Assembly: GCF_900129805.1 (NCBI RefSeq)
Contig: NZ_FQWY01000002.1
Coordinates: 1-64,000, forward strand
Length of the DNA stretch: 64,000 nt
Direction of reading: 5' to 3'
From: Thermosyntropha lipolytica DSM 11003
GTDB taxonomy: Bacteria > Bacillota > Syntrophomonadia > Syntrophomonadales > Syntrophomonadaceae
Both the position numbers and the translations under genes were made by a program. Positions 8,347 through 17,965 of this stretch are shown here, one piece after another. A model generated the notes under the pieces. That model ran no database searches and was not told where the DNA came from. It worked only from the letters and a program-made list of their open reading frames with translations. Position 1 is the first letter of the stretch, and each line of letters starts with the position of its first letter.

Positions 8347-9483
8347 TTAATTCCCTGCTTTCCTAAGCTCTACATAAGTTTCAATAATAGAAAGGACAAG
8401 CCGCACATCAGTCAGCAGATCATCAATCTTAATATATTCTTCGGTAGTATGCACCTTTTTCATGCCAATACCCAGATTGGCACAAGGGATACCAGCTCCA
8501 TTTATTATGGAAGCATCACTTCCTCCCCCTGTGCCGGTAAATACAGGCTCAATACCTATCCTGGCACACGCCCGGGCCGCTATCTTAACTACCTCGCTCT
8601 CCTTATCCAGCTTTACTCCCGGATAAAGAGCCTGAATTTTAACCTCACCCCGGGCTCCTTCCCTTTCCACTTCCCTTAAAAATATACTGGTAAGCTCCTC
8701 CGTAATCTTATGCAGCTTTTCCCGGCTGAGGCTCCTGGCCTCTCCTTTGATATGACAAAAATCAGCCACAATATTGCGGGCTTTGCCCCCTGCAATCAAG
8801 CCCAAATTGCAGGTAGTTTCCTCATCAACCCTTCCACAGGGCATCCTGCAAAGAGCAGCAGCTGCTGCTTTTATGGCATTGACTCCATTTTCCGGGTCTA
8901 TTCCCGCATGGGCCGCCTTTCCATATACCATATATTCTATTTCATGATGCCAGGGAGACTTTATAACAATCGTTCCCGGCTCTCCCCCAGCATCAAGTAC
9001 ATAAGCTATCCTGGCCTGCACCCGGCTAAAATCAAAATTTTTAGCTCCTTTAAGCCCTTCTTCCTCCGCCACCGTAAACAACAACTCCAGGGGAGGATAA
9101 AGCCGGTTTTCCTCGCGCAAAATATCTATAACCTCAAAGAGTACGGCAATAGCTGCTTTATCATCAGAACCTAAAATAGTATCTCCCCGGCTGCGGATAA
9201 TTTCTCCCTCCACCACCGCTTTTATGCCCTCTCCTGGTTTTACCGTATCCATATGGGCAGAAAAAAGAAGCGGCGGCAGATCTAAATTGCCAGGCACCCG
9301 AACCAGCAAATTACCTGCATTCCCTCCAATAATCTTCCCAGCTTCATCTTCTTCCACAGCTAAGCCCCGCTTCAAGCTCTCCCTTTTCAGAAATTCCTTA
9401 AACTCTCCCTCCTTAAGGGAAACCGAGCTGATACTGACCATTTCTATGAACTTCTCTACCAGCCTTTTCTGGTTAAGCACCAT
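8347..9483 (-). CDS. M20 family metallopeptidase, PepT/YqjE-like
   Basis: A zinc-dependent aminopeptidase-like hydrolase, probably a tripeptidase-type enzyme. Metal and catalytic motifs are in order: SAHMDTVKPGEG, GSDDKAAIAV (bridging Asp), AEEEGLKGAKNFD (catalytic Glu pair), VLDAGGEPG and, near the end, GGGSDASIINGAG and the final His in KKVHTTEEYI. The dimerisation domain lies between about 180 and 290. At 378 aa it is normal for YqjE-like proteins. The true peptide substrate cannot be told from sequence. Confidence 0.88.
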   Translation of the reverse strand: MVLNQKRLVEKFIEMVSISSVSLKEGEFKEFLKRESLKRGLAVEEDEAGKIIGGNAGNLLVRVPGNLDLPPLLFSAHMDTVKPGEGIKAVVEGEIIRSRGDTILGSDDKAAIAVLFEVIDILREENRLYPPLELLFTVAEEEGLKGAKNFDFSRVQARIAYVLDAGGEPGTIVIKSPWHHEIEYMVYGKAAHAGIDPENGVNAIKAAAAALCRMPCGRVDEETTCNLGLIAGGKARNIVADFCHIKGEARSLSREKLHKITEELTSIFLREVEREGARGEVKIQALYPGVKLDKESEVVKIAARACARIGIEPVFTGTGGGSDASIINGAGIPCANLGIGMKKVHTTEEYIKIDDLLTDVRLVLSIIETYVELRKAGN

Positions 9484-9501
9484 TATTTCCTCCTCAACCT
9501 T

Positions 9502-10329
9502 TTATCTTCCCAGATCATCCAGCCATTTTAAAACCTTGCTGTGCTCGATAGTCTCGGTAAGGGAATATTTTTCGGTATAAAGGTGTACTGCCAGCAGAAA
9601 AACCAGAATCCCCAGACGATAAGGGAAATCAAGACTTGTTACACATAAATAGCCTAAAACCAGCCCCAAAACATTGGAGCCGGCATCTCCCATCATAGCT
9701 CTGGCCTTAAGGTCAACCGGAAAATAAACTATAACTGCTCCAACTACCGGCAAAATGAGCAGAAAATTCAGCTGCCAGCGCGCTAAAGCAGCAATAATAA
9801 GTCCTAAAAACAAAAACCCTTTAACTGCACGGCCCGGCCTTAAATCCAAAAGATTTAGCAAATTGGTAAAAAGGGCAATTATTAAAGTATTTATAATTAT
9901 ATCATACCAGCCGTTCGATAAAGCCAGAGCTAAAAATAAGGATATAAATCCTCCTCCCAGAGCCTTTAACCCGCCCGTAGTAAGCCTTCCTTTAAAAAGA
10001 GCACTAAAATGGCCTTTAAACCCTAAAGTATCGCGCCCTCCCAGGCGATCATCAATAAAACCCAGAAAAGAAATAGCAACCACACCAAAAATAAATAGAA
10101 GGTACGCATCTTCGTACCATCCCCAAAGCTCATAAATTACCACTACTATGATAAGGGCCATAGGAAAAGATAAGCCTGCACTTACAGGTATATCAACCCC
10201 CTGAAAGTTTTTGGCCGTCGCCCCTGTTTCCCTCAACATATTAAGAAGTAAAAAAAGCACCGCCCCTTCGGCCAGAGCCCCTAAAAGCAAAGGTATTACC
10301 TGCATAAGGTAAAATGTAGTCAAAATCAC
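9502..10329 (-). CDS. MraY/WecA-like glycosyl-1-phosphate transferase
   Basis: A polytopic membrane protein of the glycosyltransferase 4 family that moves a sugar-phosphate onto a polyprenyl phosphate. The aspartate motif FLGFIDDRLG, the loop NLLNLLDLRPGRA and MMGDAGSN are present. At 275 aa it is shorter than MraY (about 320), so it is a paralogue rather than the cell-wall enzyme. It overlaps the GT2 gene by 4 nt. Together with that glycosyltransferase and SteA/SteB it may build or modify a surface polymer at division; this is inference from context. Confidence 0.82.
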   Translation of the reverse strand: MILTTFYLMQVIPLLLGALAEGAVLFLLLNMLRETGATAKNFQGVDIPVSAGLSFPMALIIVVVIYELWGWYEDAYLLFIFGVVAISFLGFIDDRLGGRDTLGFKGHFSALFKGRLTTGGLKALGGGFISLFLALALSNGWYDIIINTLIIALFTNLLNLLDLRPGRAVKGFLFLGLIIAALARWQLNFLLILPVVGAVIVYFPVDLKARAMMGDAGSNVLGLVLGYLCVTSLDFPYRLGILVFLLAVHLYTEKYSLTETIEHSKVLKWLDDLGR

Positions 10330-10997
10330 TTCCTCCTCAGCTCATCTTTTATAACCTTCAGCACATCAATAAACTGTTTTCCTCTATGCATAAATCCTTT
10401 TATATCTCTTCCCGTTTCATTATGGCGCATAGAAGTAGGAACCTCCAGTACTCGAAACCCTTTGCGCAAAGCACTCAGGGTCATCCCCAGTTCTACCCCG
10501 TAAGCCTCTTTAAACGGAGTAACCGCCTCCAGGACTTCTCTGGTCATGGCCCTCTGCCCGCTTAAAGGAGCTACGGCTTCCAGATTCCCGGTTTTTTTTA
10601 TAATCCAGGCTGCAGTCCCTTTTACCAACCCAAAACCTCCTTTTTTGCTCGGAGGGCCAAAAGCGGCAATACATAGATCAGCCTCCCCTTCCATAACCGG
10701 TTTTATAATTTTGGAGGCTTCAGCTGCTGTTTCACCTAAATCCCCATCTAAAAAAACTACTATATCCGCATCCTGCAAATAAGGTAAGGCAGCATTCATA
10801 GCCCCTCCTTTGCCCCGATTAACCTCTAGATCCAGAAGCTCTACCCCGGCCTTTTTGACTTTTTCTGCCGTATCATCAGTAGATCCATCATTCACTACCA
10901 GAATACGGTTTATCTCCCTTACCTTTTTTACCCCTTCCAGGGTTGCGCCGATGCGTTCCCCTTCATTATAAGCAGGAATAACCGCAGTTATTCTCAT
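10326..10997 (-). CDS. family 2 glycosyltransferase
   Basis: A GT-A fold transferase with the N-terminal nucleotide-sugar site VIPAYNEGERIGATLEG, VVNDGSTDDT and the metal motif FLDGDLGE. It has 223 aa and no membrane anchor. The middle includes GGFGLVKGTAAWIIKK and PLSGQRAMTREVLE, typical of dolichol-phosphate mannosyltransferase-like enzymes. It overlaps steB (4 nt) and the MraY-like gene (4 nt), so the three are translationally coupled. Donor and acceptor are unknown. Confidence 0.85.
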   Translation of the reverse strand: MRITAVIPAYNEGERIGATLEGVKKVREINRILVVNDGSTDDTAEKVKKAGVELLDLEVNRGKGGAMNAALPYLQDADIVVFLDGDLGETAAEASKIIKPVMEGEADLCIAAFGPPSKKGGFGLVKGTAAWIIKKTGNLEAVAPLSGQRAMTREVLEAVTPFKEAYGVELGMTLSALRKGFRVLEVPTSMRHNETGRDIKGFMHRGKQFIDVLKVIKDELRRK

Positions 10998-11896
10998 CTT
11001 TTTTCACCTCCCAGGGCATCAACCGGGAGAGAAGGCATAAATTTTTCGGCCGTTTCTTTAATCCCATAATGTCCAGCTTCTCCTTCTAAAGCAAAAACCA
11101 GGGCTATCTGTCCTGTACTTAAATCTATATTATCCACCGTACTTATATTATTCTTCTGATAATCAGGCATATAAGAATACTCTACATCAGAAACCTCAAC
11201 CCCCAGCACCTTTACTCCTTCGGCCAGCAGACCCTCAATAAGCCTCTGGTCAAAAACAGGGGCCAGATAATTTTCTACACTGTTGCATCCTCCTACCAGA
11301 ATTACGCCATTCACCTGTTTAGTATAATCCCCATTAAACTTTACCAGCTCATTTTCCTGCAAAAACTTTATTTCCTCAGGAGTCGCCTTATTTACTACGG
11401 CCTGAGCCACACTTTCGGCTATATACTGCCTTAAAACATCTGGTGAAGTATCAGCTGGAAGATGATAAAAATCGATTACCTTTTTAATGATTTTTGCATT
11501 GCCCATTTTTATATTGGCCAAAACTACCGTTTTGGAACTTACTTCCGCCCCGGCTAAATTAAGTGCATTTATCATACCTGCCGGTATATCACCAGTACCT
11601 GTAACTACCACCGCCAGTTTATAGTCTTTTAGATGGTCTTTTACCAGAAAAGGCATAACTGTCCGGCTGTAATTCTCATAGTTTTCAATGATGCGGTTTT
11701 TATTCTCATTCTGCTTAAGCAATACATTTTCTCTTTCCCTTAATACTTTAAATTCATTTTCCAGCCGGTCGATAATCTTTTGCTGCTGGTCAACTAAAAT
11801 GCCATCTCCTTTAATGGTGCTGCCAATAAGTATACCTAATCCCAGAGCTAAAAAAACAGCGATAATCGTTGCAATATGATATCTTATATCTACCAT
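10994..11896 (-). CDS. SteB-like / MctB-family (copper transporter family) membrane protein
   Basis: A single N-terminal membrane segment (about 8-26, IATIIAVFLALGLGILIGS) is followed by a coiled coil (about 36-70) and a soluble domain outside the membrane. It matches the family annotated as copper transporters (MctB), which includes SteB. In Corynebacterium SteB works with SteA in cell separation. Here it lies 18 nt after steA, as expected for that pair. A role in copper is less likely than a role in division, judged by context. Confidence 0.8.
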   Translation of the reverse strand: MVDIRYHIATIIAVFLALGLGILIGSTIKGDGILVDQQQKIIDRLENEFKVLRERENVLLKQNENKNRIIENYENYSRTVMPFLVKDHLKDYKLAVVVTGTGDIPAGMINALNLAGAEVSSKTVVLANIKMGNAKIIKKVIDFYHLPADTSPDVLRQYIAESVAQAVVNKATPEEIKFLQENELVKFNGDYTKQVNGVILVGGCNSVENYLAPVFDQRLIEGLLAEGVKVLGVEVSDVEYSYMPDYQKNNISTVDNIDLSTGQIALVFALEGEAGHYGIKETAEKFMPSLPVDALGGEKR

Positions 11897-11914
11897 AAAA
11901 CCTTACTCCTTAGA

Positions 11915-13036
11915 CTAAATATTGAAAAGCAGCTTAAGCTGAAGCCAAAGCAAACGAAAAAAAGGCTTGGTAGCCGGAGAAACCCATAATATTATGGTTA
12001 TGGGGACCATTGCTGCCATCAAAAGCTGCATCAAATACTTGGAAGAAAGGCTCTGTTTATAAAGCTGGCTTACCCCTCTCGCATCTACCAGGATAGACCC
12101 AACTTTCAAGCGCACCAAAAAAGTGCTTCCCATCCCTTTGCGCCCCTTTTCCAGAAAGTCAATCATATTGGAATGGGTACCTACAGCTACAATAAGGCTG
12201 GCTCCATATTCCCAGGCCAGTATCATGGCCACATCCTCACTGGTCCCCGGCATAGCCATTATTTTAGCATCAATTCCCATTTTTTTTACCCTTTCCAGCC
12301 CGGGAGCCCTGCCATCAGCATAAGCGTGTACAACTATTTCGGCTCCGCTTTTTAAAGCTTCATCGGAAACACTATCCATATCACCTACAATTATATCAGG
12401 CTTAAGACCAAATTCCAGAAGAGCGTCTGCTCCCCCATCCACCCCAATCAAAACCGGCCTTTCTTCCTGAATGTAAAAACTTATCGTGCGCAGGTCTTCT
12501 TTATAACTGCTTCCTCTAACTACTATAAGCACATGTTTGCCCAGCATATCCGTATTAAGGGCAGGAACCTCGATATTTCCCAGCAGGATATCTTTTTCCT
12601 TTTTGGCATATTCCAGGGTATTATCCACAAAATTGTCCAGTTCAATTTTGATATTCTGATTAGCTTCTCTTATTTTCTCTTCCACATCTTTTAAAGTGAG
12701 GATTTTACCCCGGGCAACCATCCTGTCTCCCACGAAAACCATATCATCTTTTATTATTACGGTAGAGCCTTCCTTTATTTCTTCAAAAACCGCTTCTCCG
12801 ACTTCATCTATTATAGGTATCCCGGCTTTTAAAATCTTATAAGCCCCTCGTGCCGGATAACGGCCGGTTATAGAAGGCAAGGCATTAATGATAGCCTGCG
12901 GCTTTATATCAATCAGAGCATTGGCTGCTACCTCATCTATATCATCATGATTTATAATCGCAATCTCATTTTTTCTCAGCCTTTTCACCAGATTTTTCGT
13001 ACGCCTATCCAATCTGGCTTTTCCTTTTATAAGCAT
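11915..13036 (-). CDS. steA: SteA-like putative cytokinetic ring protein
   Basis: About 373 aa. The centre holds a thiamin-pyrophosphokinase-like fold with GVDGGADALLEFGLKPD and GDMDSVSDEAL, the hallmark of SteA, and the C-terminus has a membrane segment (about LLMAAMVPITIILWV). The longest frame begins at 13141, but ATG 13036 has GGGG(TGG) upstream and gives the usual family length, so the first 35 residues are left out. It is followed by steB. Known from Corynebacterium to act with SteB in cell separation; no enzymatic activity is claimed. Confidence 0.83.
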   Translation of the reverse strand: MLIKGKARLDRRTKNLVKRLRKNEIAIINHDDIDEVAANALIDIKPQAIINALPSITGRYPARGAYKILKAGIPIIDEVGEAVFEEIKEGSTVIIKDDMVFVGDRMVARGKILTLKDVEEKIREANQNIKIELDNFVDNTLEYAKKEKDILLGNIEVPALNTDMLGKHVLIVVRGSSYKEDLRTISFYIQEERPVLIGVDGGADALLEFGLKPDIIVGDMDSVSDEALKSGAEIVVHAYADGRAPGLERVKKMGIDAKIMAMPGTSEDVAMILAWEYGASLIVAVGTHSNMIDFLEKGRKGMGSTFLVRLKVGSILVDARGVSQLYKQSLSSKYLMQLLMAAMVPITIILWVSPATKPFFRLLWLQLKLLFNI

Positions 13037-13220
13037 AGGCCACCCCATAGATAAATAAAATCTTATACCTGGACATTTACTATTATTGGCATTATTATCC
13101 TTCAAATTAGTATTATAACATATCCCTATAAGCAGGACCAAAAAATATTCTCCGCCCGGGAAAGCTACAGCAATTTTTTCTTCCTGGTGATTATTCTTTC
13201 CCTTTACCTGCCCAAAAATT

Positions 13221-13249
13221 TAAAACCGCCAAAAAGGCAGGCGGTTTTA
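13221..13249 (-). terminator. terminator after spo0A
   Basis: A 10-bp perfect stem, TAAAACCGCC (13221-13230) with GGCGGTTTTA (13240-13249), and an A/T-rich tail with five T on the minus strand. It separates spo0A from steA. Confidence 0.75.
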
Positions 13250-13290
13250 ACAATTTTATCAGCAAGTTAAATTTTATGCACCCGATGGGC

Positions 13291-14100
13291 TTAACTAACC
13301 TTATTTTCTAAGCGAAGGCGATCAGCAATGATGGCTATAAATTCAGAATTAGTCGGTTTACCTTTTTCGCCATTTATAGTATAGCCAAAAAACTTATTTA
13401 TTTTTTCAATATCGCCCCGGTCCCAGGCCAGTTCAATAGCATGTCTTATAGCTCTCTCCACCCGGCTGGGAGTAGTATCATATTTTTGCGCAATAGCAGG
13501 ATATAATTCCTTGGTTACTGCTCCCAGATAATTTATCTCTTCCACTACCATCATAATCGCTTCCCGCAAATATTGATAGCCTTTCACATGGGCAGGAACT
13601 CCAATCTCATGTATAACCTTGGTAACTTCCACTTCCAAATCCTTCTGGGTAGAAACCGGCTTAAAATAAGTTTCCACCGCCATATTTCTCCGTGCTTCAT
13701 GCTTCGGTCCTGTATTGCGTACTATTTCCTTTACCCTTTCCCCCAGGAGCTGTAAATTAAAAGGTTTAAGAATATAATAATCTGCCCCCAGCTGTACCGC
13801 CTTCTGGGTTATATTTTCCTGGCCAAAGGCAGTGAGGACTATTATTTTGGGAGGATTTGACAGTTTTAAATTCCCTATCTGTTCCAAAACACCGATACCA
13901 TCAACATAAGGCATAATGAGATCCAGTATTAAGACTTCTACTTCTTCCTGACGCAAGGTTTCCAAAACTTCCATCCCGTTATTGCATATACCGACCAGCT
14001 CAAAATCCTCCTCATTGGTAAAATATTCCCTCAAAATACCGCAAAACTCCCGATTGTCATCGGCTAACAAAACTCTTATGGGCTTATTTTCGCTAAACAT
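13291..14100 (-). CDS. spo0A: sporulation master regulator Spo0A
   Basis: A response regulator that, when phosphorylated, controls entry into sporulation. The receiver domain has [10 protein letters not shown], the phospho-acceptor Asp in [12 protein letters not shown] (about residue 60) and the Lys in YYILKPFN. The C-terminal Spo0A DNA-binding domain holds [14 protein letters not shown], the recognition helix of the family. Length is about 269 aa from ATG 14100; TTG 14109 is possible, but GAGGGGG is better placed for the ATG. It is directly downstream of spoIVB, the common arrangement in spore formers, with its own probable sigma-H promoter. Confidence 0.97.
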   Translation of the reverse strand: MFSENKPIRVLLADDNREFCGILREYFTNEEDFELVGICNNGMEVLETLRQEEVEVLILDLIMPYVDGIGVLEQIGNLKLSNPPKIIVLTAFGQENITQKAVQLGADYYILKPFNLQLLGERVKEIVRNTGPKHEARRNMAVETYFKPVSTQKDLEVEVTKVIHEIGVPAHVKGYQYLREAIMMVVEEINYLGAVTKELYPAIAQKYDTTPSRVERAIRHAIELAWDRGDIEKINKFFGYTINGEKGKPTNSEFIAIIADRLRLENKVS

Positions 14101-14155
14101 AAGACACAATTCCCCCTCATCCCGCTTTATAAAATTCCTTTTTAATTTATTTAAT

Positions 14156-14185
14156 TTTTTCGACTATACACCAACTATTTCCTGC
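14156..14185 (-). promoter_or_regulatory. probable sigma-H promoter of spo0A with overlapping 0A-like box
   Basis: On the minus strand GCAGGAAAT (14185-14177) matches the sigma-H -35 pattern RnAGGAwwT. It is followed after 12 nt by GTCGAAAAA (14164-14156), eight of nine positions of RnnGAATww. AGTCGAA (14165-14159), one mismatch from the Spo0A box TGTCGAA, overlaps the -10. A perfect TGTCGAA also occurs on the plus strand at 14334-14340. The spacing to ATG 14100 is normal. Confidence 0.6.
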
Positions 14186-14327
14186 TTTTTTTTTCTATCA
14201 AATTAATTGATAATCCTGCAGACAATAACATAAATATACAAACCCTTCCCCTATCCTTATATATAAAAAATTATTTATTTTCCTTGTTTCTCCATATAAC
14301 CATATATTGGTAGCTAAAATAAACTGG

Positions 14328-15665
14328 TCAATTTGTCGAAACTTTATTGTTCTCCTTCCTGCAATCCTCCAGCTCAGCCAGCATATTATCCATAAATACC
14401 CCATATCCGCGAGTAGGATCATTCAGAAAAACATGAGTTACTGCCCCGATTATTTTTCCATCCTGGACAATAGGACTTCCACTCATGCCCTGAATTATGC
14501 CTCCGGTTAAACTTAAAAGCCGGGGATCCGTAACCCTGATAATCATACCTTTACCATTTTGTCTCTCCGGATAAACCTTTTCTATCTCAATCGCAAATTT
14601 TTCAATACTGTCCCCATTTACCACTGTATACATTTCTGCTGGTCCCTTCTTTACCTGATGAGCATACCCTACCTCTATAGCATAATCATATAGAGGATTT
14701 CTTACTTCTCCTTCAGTTTGTCCATAAATTCCAAAAAGGGTATTTTTTATAATGTTGCCCGCAATTTCTCCTTCACTAGCAAAAACCCCAATTTTTTCCC
14801 CCGGCCTTCCCGGTCTTCCCGGCTTTATAGTCTGCACGGAAGCACTCATAATCTTTCCTTTTAATACATCTATCCCCTGTTTCGTATCAGCATCAATTAT
14901 TATATGTCCCAGAGCGGCATAGACTTTAGATTCGGGATCCCAGAAGCTTAAGGTGCCTACTCCTATTACTCCATCTCGTACATAAAGCCCTATCCTGTAT
15001 CTACCAGTTTCCCGACAAAAATACCCCTTTACCGGTAGGCTGATAATCTTGTCCTCTCTTTTTATCCTTAAACTGAAGGTTTCGTCTTTTTTGCTATCTA
15101 TAATGCGAGCCAGATCATTTTCGGTTTTTACTTCATATCCATCCACTGCCATAATAAGATCACCTATCTCCACTCCCTGTTCCCGAGCCGGTGATATCTT
15201 CTCTCCTTCATCGGTGATGATAGGAGCAAAACCTACCACCATGATACCGTTAGACTGAAGTAAAACCCCTATGGAATGTCCCCCTAAAACTACCCTTTTA
15301 ACCGGAACTGACTCTACCTCAATCGTCTTTACAGGAACATAGCCTAAAACCTTAAGGGTAACTTCCGCCCTGCCCGGTTTTAAAGCTAAAATTTCATAAC
15401 CAGTCGCACTTTTTCTAACCATCACGGGAGCATCTTGAGGCTCAGCAAAAACACTTGCATAATCTTCTTTTATTAACATTTCCAGCCGGTTGCTGATTTT
15501 TGCAGGAAGCTCAACTTTTATGCTCCTTTTTTCGCCTACCACCAATTTGGTGCTGTCAGGCAAAGTCAAAATACTCCGCATCTGCGGAGTAAAACATAAA
15601 GCCAAAAATAAGATAGCTATTATAAAACCTAAAACTGGACGCCAGCGATTATATCCGCCGCTCAA
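14328..15665 (-). CDS. spoIVB: SpoIVB peptidase
   Basis: A forespore serine peptidase (family S55) that signals pro-sigma-K processing across the intermembrane space. An N-terminal membrane anchor (around LGFIIAILFLALCF) is followed by a PDZ domain (GVEIGDLIMAVDGYEV) and the peptidase domain with catalytic His in AALGHIII and Ser in GMSGSPIV. The longest frame starts at 15794, inside a palindromic repeat. TTG 15665 has AGGGGAG 8 nt upstream and gives a normal length (445 aa); GTG 15674 is an alternative. It lies between the his genes and spo0A. Confidence 0.93.
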   Translation of the reverse strand: MSGGYNRWRPVLGFIIAILFLALCFTPQMRSILTLPDSTKLVVGEKRSIKVELPAKISNRLEMLIKEDYASVFAEPQDAPVMVRKSATGYEILALKPGRAEVTLKVLGYVPVKTIEVESVPVKRVVLGGHSIGVLLQSNGIMVVGFAPIITDEGEKISPAREQGVEIGDLIMAVDGYEVKTENDLARIIDSKKDETFSLRIKREDKIISLPVKGYFCRETGRYRIGLYVRDGVIGVGTLSFWDPESKVYAALGHIIIDADTKQGIDVLKGKIMSASVQTIKPGRPGRPGEKIGVFASEGEIAGNIIKNTLFGIYGQTEGEVRNPLYDYAIEVGYAHQVKKGPAEMYTVVNGDSIEKFAIEIEKVYPERQNGKGMIIRVTDPRLLSLTGGIIQGMSGSPIVQDGKIIGAVTHVFLNDPTRGYGVFMDNMLAELEDCRKENNKVSTN

Positions 15666-15745
15666 AGCTTTCACTCCCCTGTAAAATCGCACTGCACTAC
15701 ATATTTTTTCCTCCCCTTGGGGAAAGTATACACAGACTAAGAGCA

Positions 15746-15801
15746 CAAGGGGATGGTTCCTTTGTGTCATTTTAAAATCACACAAATTAACCATCCCCTT
15801 G
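15746..15801. repeat. 56-bp REP-like palindrome
   Basis: CAAGGGGATGGTT (15746-15758) pairs with AACCATCCCCTTG (15789-15801), then TTTGTGT (15761-15767) with ACACAAA (15780-15786), with ATTTTAAAAT at the tip; only a CC/TT pair interrupts the hairpin. It lies between hisIE and spoIVB, 6 nt after the hisIE stop. Related GGGGACGGTTC cores occur near 39075 and 47335. Confidence 0.75.
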
Positions 15802-15806
15802 ATTTT

Positions 15807-16457
15807 TTACCTCCTTTTTCTCAGCTCGGCAAATATATCACTGAGCTCAACCTCTTTTTCTACCATCAAAACCATAAGGTGATAAATAAGATCAGCTATT
15901 TCGTAAACAGTTTCTCCTTTATCTGGATTCTTGGCGGCAATTATAACTTCCGCCGTTTCTTCCCCCACTTTTTTAAGTATTTTATCGATTCCCTGGTTGA
16001 AAAGATAAGCCGTATAAGAGCCTTCCGGCCTATTCTCCTTCCTGCTCTTTATTATCTCGTAAAGTTCAAACAGAATAGCAGGCCCTTCTTTGCCTGGCGC
16101 ATAGATAACTTCTTCGTCAAAAACTTTTTCCTCTACTTCCCTTCCTTCTATATCCCGGTAAAAACAGGAGTAATGCCCGGTATGGCAGGCTACACCGGTT
16201 TGCTCCACTTTTATTAATAAAGTATCGGCATCACAGTCATAACTTATCTCTTTTACCTCCTGGATATGGCCTGACTCTTCCCCTTTCATCCACAGTTTCT
16301 GCCGGCTGCGGGAATAAAACCAGGTTTTACCGGTTTCTATAGTTTTTTTTAAGGCTTCCTCATTCATATAAGCCATCATCAAAACCTGTCCTGTTTTATA
16401 ATCCTGTATTATAGCAGGAATAAGTCCCTTCTGGTCAAATTGCAAATTATCTAGCAT
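15807..16457 (-). CDS. hisIE: bifunctional phosphoribosyl-AMP cyclohydrolase / phosphoribosyl-ATP pyrophosphatase
   Basis: Steps 2 and 3 of histidine synthesis. The HisI half (about 1-115) has the zinc and catalytic motif region [25 protein letters not shown]. The HisE half (about 120-216) is a MazG-like helical domain with [14 protein letters not shown] and [13 protein letters not shown]. Total length 216 aa is typical of the fusion. The start overlaps the end of hisF by 7 nt. It is the last gene of the his run. Confidence 0.96.
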   Translation of the reverse strand: MLDNLQFDQKGLIPAIIQDYKTGQVLMMAYMNEEALKKTIETGKTWFYSRSRQKLWMKGEESGHIQEVKEISYDCDADTLLIKVEQTGVACHTGHYSCFYRDIEGREVEEKVFDEEVIYAPGKEGPAILFELYEIIKSRKENRPEGSYTAYLFNQGIDKILKKVGEETAEVIIAAKNPDKGETVYEIADLIYHLMVLMVEKEVELSDIFAELRKRR

Positions 16458-17212
16458 AATCTTATCGGCACTCCTTTAGCTTTTAAATAATCTTTAGCCT
16501 CTTTTATGGTATATTCCCGGTAGTGAAAAATAGAAGCACACAAAACCGCATCGGCTCTGCCTTCTATCAATCCTTCATACAGATGCTCTAGATTGCCTGC
16601 TCCTCCCGAAGCAATCACCGGAATACCTACACTATCGCTCACGGCCCGGGTAAGTTCAAGGTCATACCCATCCTTAGTTCCATCTTTATCCATGCTGGTA
16701 AGAAGGATCTCGCCTGCCCCCAGCTTTTCTGCCTTTTTGGCCCATTCTACCGCATCCAGGCCGGCAGGTATCCTGCCCCCGTTTATATATACTTCCCATC
16801 TTTCTTCTCCGGTTTTGCGGGCATCTATGGCTACCACTATACACTGGCTGCCGAATTTTCTGGCTCCTTCCGTAATAATACCCGGTTCCCTTACCGCGGC
16901 AGAATTTATTGATACCTTGTCGGCACCAGCCTTTAACATTTCCCTTATATCATCAATATTCCTTATCCCACCACCTACGGCAAAAGGAATAAAAACCTCC
17001 CGGGCGGTGCGCATAACTACATCTACCATCGTTTTTCTCCCTTCATGGGAGGCAGTTATATCCAGGAATACCAGTTCATCAGCCCCTTCCCTATCATAAA
17101 AAGAGGCTAATTCCACCGGGTCACCGGCATCCCTTAAGTTTACAAAATTTACCCCTTTTACTACCCTTCCCGCATGTACATCCAGACACGGAATTATCCT
17201 TTTGGCCAGCAT
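16451..17212 (-). CDS. hisF: imidazole glycerol phosphate synthase, cyclase subunit
   Basis: A TIM barrel that takes ammonia from HisH and makes imidazole glycerol phosphate and AICAR, the latter returning to the purine pathway (PurH in this window). Catalytic aspartates are in [10 protein letters not shown] (near 11) and VVAIDARK (near 130). The two phosphate sites are seen as GGGIRNIDD and ASGGAGN. 253 aa is standard. It lies 11 nt downstream of hisA and overlaps hisIE by 7 nt. Confidence 0.97.
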   Translation of the reverse strand: MLAKRIIPCLDVHAGRVVKGVNFVNLRDAGDPVELASFYDREGADELVFLDITASHEGRKTMVDVVMRTAREVFIPFAVGGGIRNIDDIREMLKAGADKVSINSAAVREPGIITEGARKFGSQCIVVAIDARKTGEERWEVYINGGRIPAGLDAVEWAKKAEKLGAGEILLTSMDKDGTKDGYDLELTRAVSDSVGIPVIASGGAGNLEHLYEGLIEGRADAVLCASIFHYREYTIKEAKDYLKAKGVPIRLC

Positions 17213-17223
17213 ATAAAAATCCC

Positions 17224-17964
17224 TCAGCTTTCCTCAGTATCTTCTGCTTCTTTTAAAGCTGCTTCCAAACTTATCCTGCCTTCATACAAGGCTTTCCCTA
17301 TTACTGCTCCCTTTACCCCTAAAGGCGCAAGCGCCTTTATAGCCCTTATATCCTCCAGGCTGGAAACCCCACCTGAAGCTATGATATTAAGCCCGGTCTT
17401 CTCTGCCATCTCTTTTATAAAAGCGAGATTAGGCCCTTTCAGCATACCATCGCGTGATATATCAGTTACTATCGCTGTCTTTACCCCTAAATCCCGCATC
17501 CTGATTCCCAGCTGCACCGCCTCTATAGTTGCGGTTTCTAGCCAGCCGGCCACCGCTACCATGCCATCACGGGCATCAATGCCCAGTACAATCTTTTCCG
17601 CTCCAAACCTGTCTAAAAGCCGCTTCACAAAATCAGGGCTGCTGACAGCTTTGGTGCCTATAATAACCCGGTCAGCCCCCAGGCTTAAAATATTTTCAAT
17701 ATCTTCTTCGGTTCTAAGCCCGCCTCCTATCTGAAAAGGGATAGCTACCGCTTCTGCGATCTCCCTTATTATTCTCTGGTTTTGAGGTCTTCCCGCAAAA
17801 GCACCATCTAAATCTACTATATGCAGATATTTAGCCCCTTTTCTCGCAAAATCCCGGGCTACTTCTGCTGGATTTAAGGCATAAACCTTTTTTTCTTCTG
17901 CCTTTCCCTGCACCAGGCGGACACATTTACCTTCTTTAATATCTATTGCCGGATATATAATCAT
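17224..17964 (-). CDS. hisA: ProFAR isomerase (HisA)
   Basis: Converts ProFAR to PRFAR in histidine synthesis. It is a TIM barrel with catalytic Asp in [14 protein letters not shown] and in TDISRDGM, and phosphate loops [10 protein letters not shown] and [12 protein letters not shown] five-residue longer frame begins with TTG at 17979, but ATG 17964 has GGAGAG 7 nt upstream, giving 246 aa, so it is chosen. The stop of hisH falls just before this start. Confidence 0.97.
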   Translation of the reverse strand: MIIYPAIDIKEGKCVRLVQGKAEEKKVYALNPAEVARDFARKGAKYLHIVDLDGAFAGRPQNQRIIREIAEAVAIPFQIGGGLRTEEDIENILSLGADRVIIGTKAVSSPDFVKRLLDRFGAEKIVLGIDARDGMVAVAGWLETATIEAVQLGIRMRDLGVKTAIVTDISRDGMLKGPNLAFIKEMAEKTGLNIIASGGVSSLEDIRAIKALAPLGVKGAVIGKALYEGRISLEAALKEAEDTEES

Positions 17965-17965
17965 C

